This document shows, in pieces, positions 60,884-64,000 of a DNA stretch of 64,000 bases. Position numbers and translations under genes: made by a program. Each line of letters opens with the position of its first letter. Position 1 is the first letter of the stretch. This stretch comes from JAHEEL01 sp942491345 (GTDB lineage Bacteria; Actinomycetota; Acidimicrobiia; Spongiisociales; UBA5794). The notes beneath the pieces were generated by a model. It ran no database searches. It worked only from the letters and a program-made list of their open reading frames with translations, and was not told the DNA's origin. The stretch lies in NCBI GenBank assembly GCA_942491345.1, contig CALOAN010000019.1, forward strand, positions 1 through 64,000. The letters are read 5' to 3'.

Positions 60884-61591
60884 ATGAGCAACGTTCTGTT
60901 CACTGCCGACTTGTACCGGATTATCAAGCAGGCGATGGCATTCGCCGAGCACGACAAAGTGCTCGCATACACCGGATGGGCCAAGAGCTACCACCAGATC
61001 CATCTGACCTCATTCGGTGAAAACCTGCTCTCGGTGGCCACCGACGGGAAGGCCATGGGCGTCTCGAAGGCGAAGTGGATTACTGAGATCAGCGGGGAAT
61101 GTGACATCCCGTCGCCATCGCAGTTCGACAACCAGCCGGGTCCGGTGTTCGGGCTCAATGTTTCGCTCGACGACGCCAAAGAACTGATACGGCTGAGCCG
61201 TACGCTCAAAAGTGACCGCTGGACGCGGACTGTATCGGTGAATCCGGCCGGCAACTATGCCGAGTTCGTGTTCAGTTCCGGGGAGACGCTGACCGTCAAG
61301 GACACTGACGTCTATTTCCCGCGTTGGCAAGCCCTCTTCCCCGAGTCAACCGAAGGTGTGCCGCGCGCGGTGACTGGCCTCAACCCCAAGCAGATCGCCA
61401 AGTTCGCGGTCGTCGTCGAGGACTCCCCGATGGTCCTGGTGACGCGCGACGGCGTCCATGGCAAGTCGCAGAAGAGCATCCTGGTCACGATCGGAGACGC
61501 CTTCATCGGTGTCATCATGCCGGTCAATCTTCGCGACGTCACCAGCGAACACCCACAGTGGCATCGCCCCAACTGGATTGGGGAACTCTGA
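60884..61591 (+). CDS. Sliding-clamp-like protein (DnaN-type), shortened
   Basis: A 235-residue protein from ATG 60884 with AAAGGGG upstream. Features resembling the beta clamp: LYRIIKQAMAFAEHDK helix, LLSVATDGKAMGVSKAKW (a substrate-facing strand pair), DVYFPRWQALFPESTEG (like the YPDWRRLIP segment) and a C-terminal FIGVIMPVNLRD (like the MPMRL end). It is much shorter than bacterial DnaN (about 370-400), so two rather than three clamp domains. It probably serves a replication or late-transcription role. It leads a run of overlapping small genes. Confidence 0.5.
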   Translation: MSNVLFTADLYRIIKQAMAFAEHDKVLAYTGWAKSYHQIHLTSFGENLLSVATDGKAMGVSKAKWITEISGECDIPSPSQFDNQPGPVFGLNVSLDDAKELIRLSRTLKSDRWTRTVSVNPAGNYAEFVFSSGETLTVKDTDVYFPRWQALFPESTEGVPRAVTGLNPKQIAKFAVVVEDSPMVLVTRDGVHGKSQKSILVTIGDAFIGVIMPVNLRDVTSEHPQWHRPNWIGEL

Positions 61592-61677
61592 TGTACGGAG
61601 ACCATGTAGGGCAGGCGTTTTCCGGCCTCGCGTTCGAGATCCCGCGACGGCATGAGAGTCGGATGTGCTCCCTATGA
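61591..61677 (+). CDS. 28-residue ORF bridging two genes
   Basis: ATG 61591 overlaps the clamp-like stop (TGATG) and its own TGA at 61675-61677 overlaps the ATG of the next gene (ATGA). Peptide MYGDHVGQAFSGLAFEIP then RRHESRMCSL. The double overlap makes translation likely, perhaps mainly to couple the neighbours. Confidence 0.5.
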   Translation: MYGDHVGQAFSGLAFEIPRRHESRMCSL

Positions 61678-62048
61678 CGAGCTTCAAACGCGGTGACGGA
61701 ATCGTGTTCGTGCGCAATGAGCGGGTGGCCATGATCGGTCAACCGTCCTACGACCGAACCACCATCAGTGTGGGTCTCGTGACCTCGGTGACCCGCGAAG
61801 GCGCGATCAAGGCCTATCGTCACTCGACCTACGACCAGCCGGAAATCAAGCTCCACAAGCATTCGCTGGAGCACGGTATGCAGAAATACGTGCTGCCAAA
61901 AAGTGACTGGGACATCGGCGCAGTCATGGACTACTGCCGCGATCGTCCGTGGGCGCATTCCCCGGAACACACCGGAGCTCCGTTCGACAGCCTTGACCAG
62001 CTCCGCGCCGAGCTCAAGCAGTTCCGAATCCAGGAGAAAGCACCATGA
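61674..62048 (+). CDS. Hypothetical protein
   Basis: A 124-residue protein, MTSFKRGDGIVFVRNERVA to FRIQEKAP. The start FKRGDGIVFVRNERVAMIG with later TTISVGLVTSVTREGAIK fits a small beta-barrel; a charged helical tail follows (DSLDQLRAELKQFRIQEK). An ATG overlaps the upstream micro-ORF and its stop overlaps the next gene. Function unknown. Confidence 0.65.
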   Translation: MTSFKRGDGIVFVRNERVAMIGQPSYDRTTISVGLVTSVTREGAIKAYRHSTYDQPEIKLHKHSLEHGMQKYVLPKSDWDIGAVMDYCRDRPWAHSPEHTGAPFDSLDQLRAELKQFRIQEKAP

Positions 62049-62500
62049 CCGAGATCGATTGCCGTAAGCCGGCCACACACCGAGAAGGCGTGTCGGCGCT
62101 GAACCTTCGACGAGTCACCGGTATCCGCCGCAGAGTGGACTGGAACCACATCAAGACACGAGACGTGTCACCGGAATATCCCATCAACGTCGCACCCGGC
62201 AACGAGCTAATGATCGTGGTGTGGAGCGGTATTCCGAGGCTCATCGTCGAGTCCGGTCACGTCACGATCGAATTCCGGTCATCTTGGGGCAACTCACTCA
62301 AGGTGCGCCCCGCCGCCAGTGCTCACGTCCTCACCGACGGCCACACCAAGGTGACAATCGACAACGAGGGGAGTCTGCATGTCGACGCGCCCGAGGACAA
62401 CCGTGTTCGTGTCTATGGGCCAGGGCAGGTCACTGGCGGCGAGTTTCCCAAAAGCATCTTCGGCACAGTTATCGACGCAGTTCGGGGGCGGGATGGCTGA
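62045..62500 (+). CDS. Hypothetical protein
   Basis: A 151-residue protein, MTEIDCRKPATHREGVSAL to DAVRGRDG, coupled by ATGA. Beta-rich: NELMIVVWSGIPRLIVE, VTIEFRSSWGNSLKVRP, TKVTIDNEGSLHVDAPED, suggesting a repeat-type beta sandwich. No signal peptide. No family recognised. Confidence 0.6.
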   Translation: MTEIDCRKPATHREGVSALNLRRVTGIRRRVDWNHIKTRDVSPEYPINVAPGNELMIVVWSGIPRLIVESGHVTIEFRSSWGNSLKVRPAASAHVLTDGHTKVTIDNEGSLHVDAPEDNRVRVYGPGQVTGGEFPKSIFGTVIDAVRGRDG

Positions 62501-62768
62501 GTTCGGCACGTCCCGCGTTGCGGGCTGCCGCACGCCGCTTTCTGACGAGCATCGGCTCAGCGCCCTATCGACTCGCTGCGATTCAGTAGCCGGTACCTCC
62601 TGCTCGGACTCCAGCCGGGTGGTGCGATGCGACCGACGAGGGATCCCGCACCACCCGGCTGTCACCAAAGTGCCGCCGGCACTGACATCATCGCGCCGCA
62701 AACACAGCCCACGCGTCAGCGGAGGTAGACAGCTCACGCAGCGACCACAAGGAAACGGGGGACCGTGA
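62493..62768 (+). CDS. Hypothetical basic protein
   Basis: A 91-residue frame from ATG 62493 (overlapping the previous stop by 8 bases) to a TGA that overlaps the next GTG. It is Ser/Arg-rich with four Cys (AGCRTPL, STRCDSV, GTSCSD, VVRCDRRG). Overlap on both sides supports it, but composition is less protein-like than its neighbours, so confidence is moderate. Confidence 0.4.
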   Translation: MAEFGTSRVAGCRTPLSDEHRLSALSTRCDSVAGTSCSDSSRVVRCDRRGIPHHPAVTKVPPALTSSRRKHSPRVSGGRQLTQRPQGNGGP

Positions 62769-63040
62769 TCAACACCTACCATCGGGGAAACGTCGCCTTG
62801 ACCGTCGATGAGCCGATCGGCGCAGGTCAGGTCACGTTCACCATCACCCGCACAGCTGAGCTCACCGACGACGACGTGCGGCGCGTCAACGCCGAACTCG
62901 CCGATTACCCCGCAGCGCAGGGCGCGCGGCTGGTGCAGTCGCGTAGCGCCGGGGAGTGGGAAATTCGAAGCGGCGTCACGGTTCTCGCGACCGGCATCGC
63001 CATCCCGACCGCGCCGCTGCAGTGGACGGCACGGCGATGA
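62765..63040 (+). CDS. Hypothetical protein
   Basis: A 91-residue protein from GTG 62765 with GGAAACGGGGG upstream, MINTYHRGNVALTVDEPIG to LQWTARR. Alternating strands and a helix (LTDDDVRRVNAELADYPA). It overlaps the next gene by 4 bases. Function unknown. Confidence 0.6.
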   Translation: MINTYHRGNVALTVDEPIGAGQVTFTITRTAELTDDDVRRVNAELADYPAAQGARLVQSRSAGEWEIRSGVTVLATGIAIPTAPLQWTARR

Positions 63041-63318
63041 GCGGCTGGGTTCGCGGTGATACCTGGGGCGGCCGGGCCTGCTACCGACGCGAAGTCGGCG
63101 GCGATCGGATCATGGCCTACGTCGCTTTCGATCTGCCGGACCCAGATCTTGACGGCGGCCGCACGCAGCCCTACACGTACAACTGGTCAGTAGAGGACGG
63201 ATCCTGCGGGCGCGTCATCGAACAGGGGAGCTCGGACGGCGACGACGGCCTCGAAACCGCACAACTGGCCGCGGACGAAGCGGCGGCTCGTCTGTTCCCC
63301 GAGCTGGCGGGAGACTGA
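63037..63318 (+). CDS. Hypothetical protein
   Basis: A 93-residue protein from ATG 63037, MSGWVRGDTWGGRACYRRE to FPELAGD. Trp- and Tyr-rich start, then acidic (DLPDPDLDGGRTQPYTYNW) and a helical end (TAQLAADEAAARLFPE). Coupled to the gene before it. Function unknown. Confidence 0.6.
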   Translation: MSGWVRGDTWGGRACYRREVGGDRIMAYVAFDLPDPDLDGGRTQPYTYNWSVEDGSCGRVIEQGSSDGDDGLETAQLAADEAAARLFPELAGD

Positions 63319-63323
63319 CCAGA

Positions 63324-63542
63324 ATGTCGGAATGCCAGATTCGCGACCACATTGAGATCGGTCGAGGCGACATCGTGCGTGAGGTCTGGAGCGGAATCCC
63401 GGGAACGGTGGTCGATGTCGACCAGGACGAGGCCGTGATCAAGTACCCGTCTGATCGCCGACTGAGGAGCCGCATCAAGTGTCTGGTGCTGGTATCGGTC
63501 GGTTTAACGTCCGCCAACAACGATCCGACTCGTCAAGATTGA
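63324..63542 (+). CDS. Small KOW/SH3-like protein
   Basis: A 72-residue protein, MSECQIRDHIEIGRGDIVR then IPGTVVDVDQDEAVIKYPSDRR. The IRDHIEIGRGDIVREV and GTVVDVDQDEAVIKY strands suggest a small SH3-like barrel as in KOW-type domains. It starts 5 bases after the previous stop. Function unknown. Confidence 0.55.
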   Translation: MSECQIRDHIEIGRGDIVREVWSGIPGTVVDVDQDEAVIKYPSDRRLRSRIKCLVLVSVGLTSANNDPTRQD

Positions 63543-63549
63543 GGACCTG

Positions 63550-64000
63550 ATGATCGATTCGTCCCCTGGCAGCTGCCGTTACGGCACCAAGAAGGTCGGT
63601 TCGTTGATCACTGCCGCTGCTGTCATCTCGCTCGCGGTCGCCGGGTGTGGCGCGGAACCGGCGCCCGTCGCCGGCGACGTTGCATCGACGACCAGTCGCA
63701 CCGCCGCGCCAGGCCCCAGTGCGGCCACTGTCTCGGTCGGCGGGGTGCCGCTCGACATCGAATCCGCAGTGGCCTGCAGCACCGTTGGCGGAAAAGTGCG
63801 CATCGTCATCGGCACTGGTGAATCCAAGATCACCGCCATCGTCACCGACGCACACGAGCCGATCGTCGAGCAAGTTGACCTGGGCGCCGTGGACGGTCTC
63901 ACGTTGCGGTATGCCTCCGACGTGGCCGGATCTGGCGCTGTGGCGAGCCGCAGCAACGATGCATTTACCGTGCGGGGCAGCGCTGCGGCAATCGAATCGG
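63550..64000 (+). CDS. LpqH-type 19 kDa lipoprotein, cut by window end
   Basis: At least 150 residues from ATG 63550. A lipoprotein signal (GSLITAAAVISLAVAGC) with a VAGC lipobox precedes a Thr/Ser/Ala/Pro-rich linker. Then VSVGGVPLDIESAVACSTV, GKVRIVIGTGESKITAIVT and LGAVDGLTLRYASD match the mycobacterial 19 kDa antigen LpqH in order, including the first of its two Cys. This is a surface lipoprotein of the genus. The 3' end lies outside the window. Confidence 0.8.
   Translation, partial: MIDSSPGSCRYGTKKVGSLITAAAVISLAVAGCGAEPAPVAGDVASTTSRTAAPGPSAATVSVGGVPLDIESAVACSTVGGKVRIVIGTGESKITAIVTDAHEPIVEQVDLGAVDGLTLRYASDVAGSGAVASRSNDAFTVRGSAAAIES

Noticed and set aside
1..64000. CRISPR arrays, tRNA or rRNA genes
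   Set aside because: No regularly spaced repeats of 25-40 bases and no tRNA cloverleaf or rRNA-like sequence were noticed by eye; a covariance-model search would be needed to exclude small RNAs.

Overview
The window is high-GC actinobacterial DNA, and PE/PPE-type proteins, EspK-like and EspC-like type VII secretion (ESX) substrates and an LpqH-type 19 kDa lipoprotein point to a mycobacterium. It looks like an extrachromosomal or integrated mobile replicon rather than core chromosome (inference). It carries a primase-polymerase replication protein, many very small overlapping genes, two toxin-antitoxin systems, three intact insertion sequences and phage-type genes (rIIA/rIIB-like, antirepressor, sigma factor, clamp-like protein), and it has no rRNA, tRNA or housekeeping genes. 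No ESX core genes (eccA-E, mycP), relaxase or ParA were seen here.

Layout. 1-8800: methionine-rich exported protein, remnants, secreted and membrane small proteins, and a two-gene membrane operon (6178-7499). 8891-13767: primase-polymerase/ATPase (9315-12302) with small genes on both sides. 13856-29237: an ESX cargo block, mostly on the minus strand: EspK-like protein, PE-like and PPE proteins, EspC-like small helical proteins, and two cell-wall hydrolases (NlpC/P60 and lytic transglycosylase) that share one N-terminal module. 29365-31024 and 42938-44594: two IS1380-family copies in the same orientation, each with its own 5-bp target duplication. Between them lie a HigBA-type toxin-antitoxin pair, an ESX-type polymorphic nuclease toxin locus (two WXG100 proteins, toxin, HEAT-repeat candidate immunity protein, YbaB-like protein) with a decayed remnant beside it, an S1 serine protease, a phage-type repressor/antirepressor switch, and an AbiEi/AbiEii system with two large palindromic operators.

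45962-48684: a 353-bp interrupted palindrome followed by a 733-residue protein with at least five excisionase/MerR-like helix-turn-helix units. 48710-64000: small genes, then a coupled operon rIIA-like ATPase, rIIB-like (split by an IS256-family element with an 8-bp duplication), a 52-aa ORF, a principal-type sigma factor and an SF2 helicase. A second operon follows, starting with a sliding-clamp-like protein and running through a chain of tiny overlapping genes to an LpqH-like lipoprotein cut by the window end.

The most notable unifying signal is a 15-bp palindrome TCTCTAAAATAGAGA that embeds a TAAAAT -10-like hexamer. It occurs at five places (9293, 13172, 50387, 51650, 60803) plus a weaker variant inside the large palindrome (46168). 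It sits just ahead of small genes next to the replication protein, the rIIAB-sigma-helicase operon and the clamp operon, which suggests a replicon-wide regulon, possibly linked to the encoded sigma factor or to an unidentified repressor.
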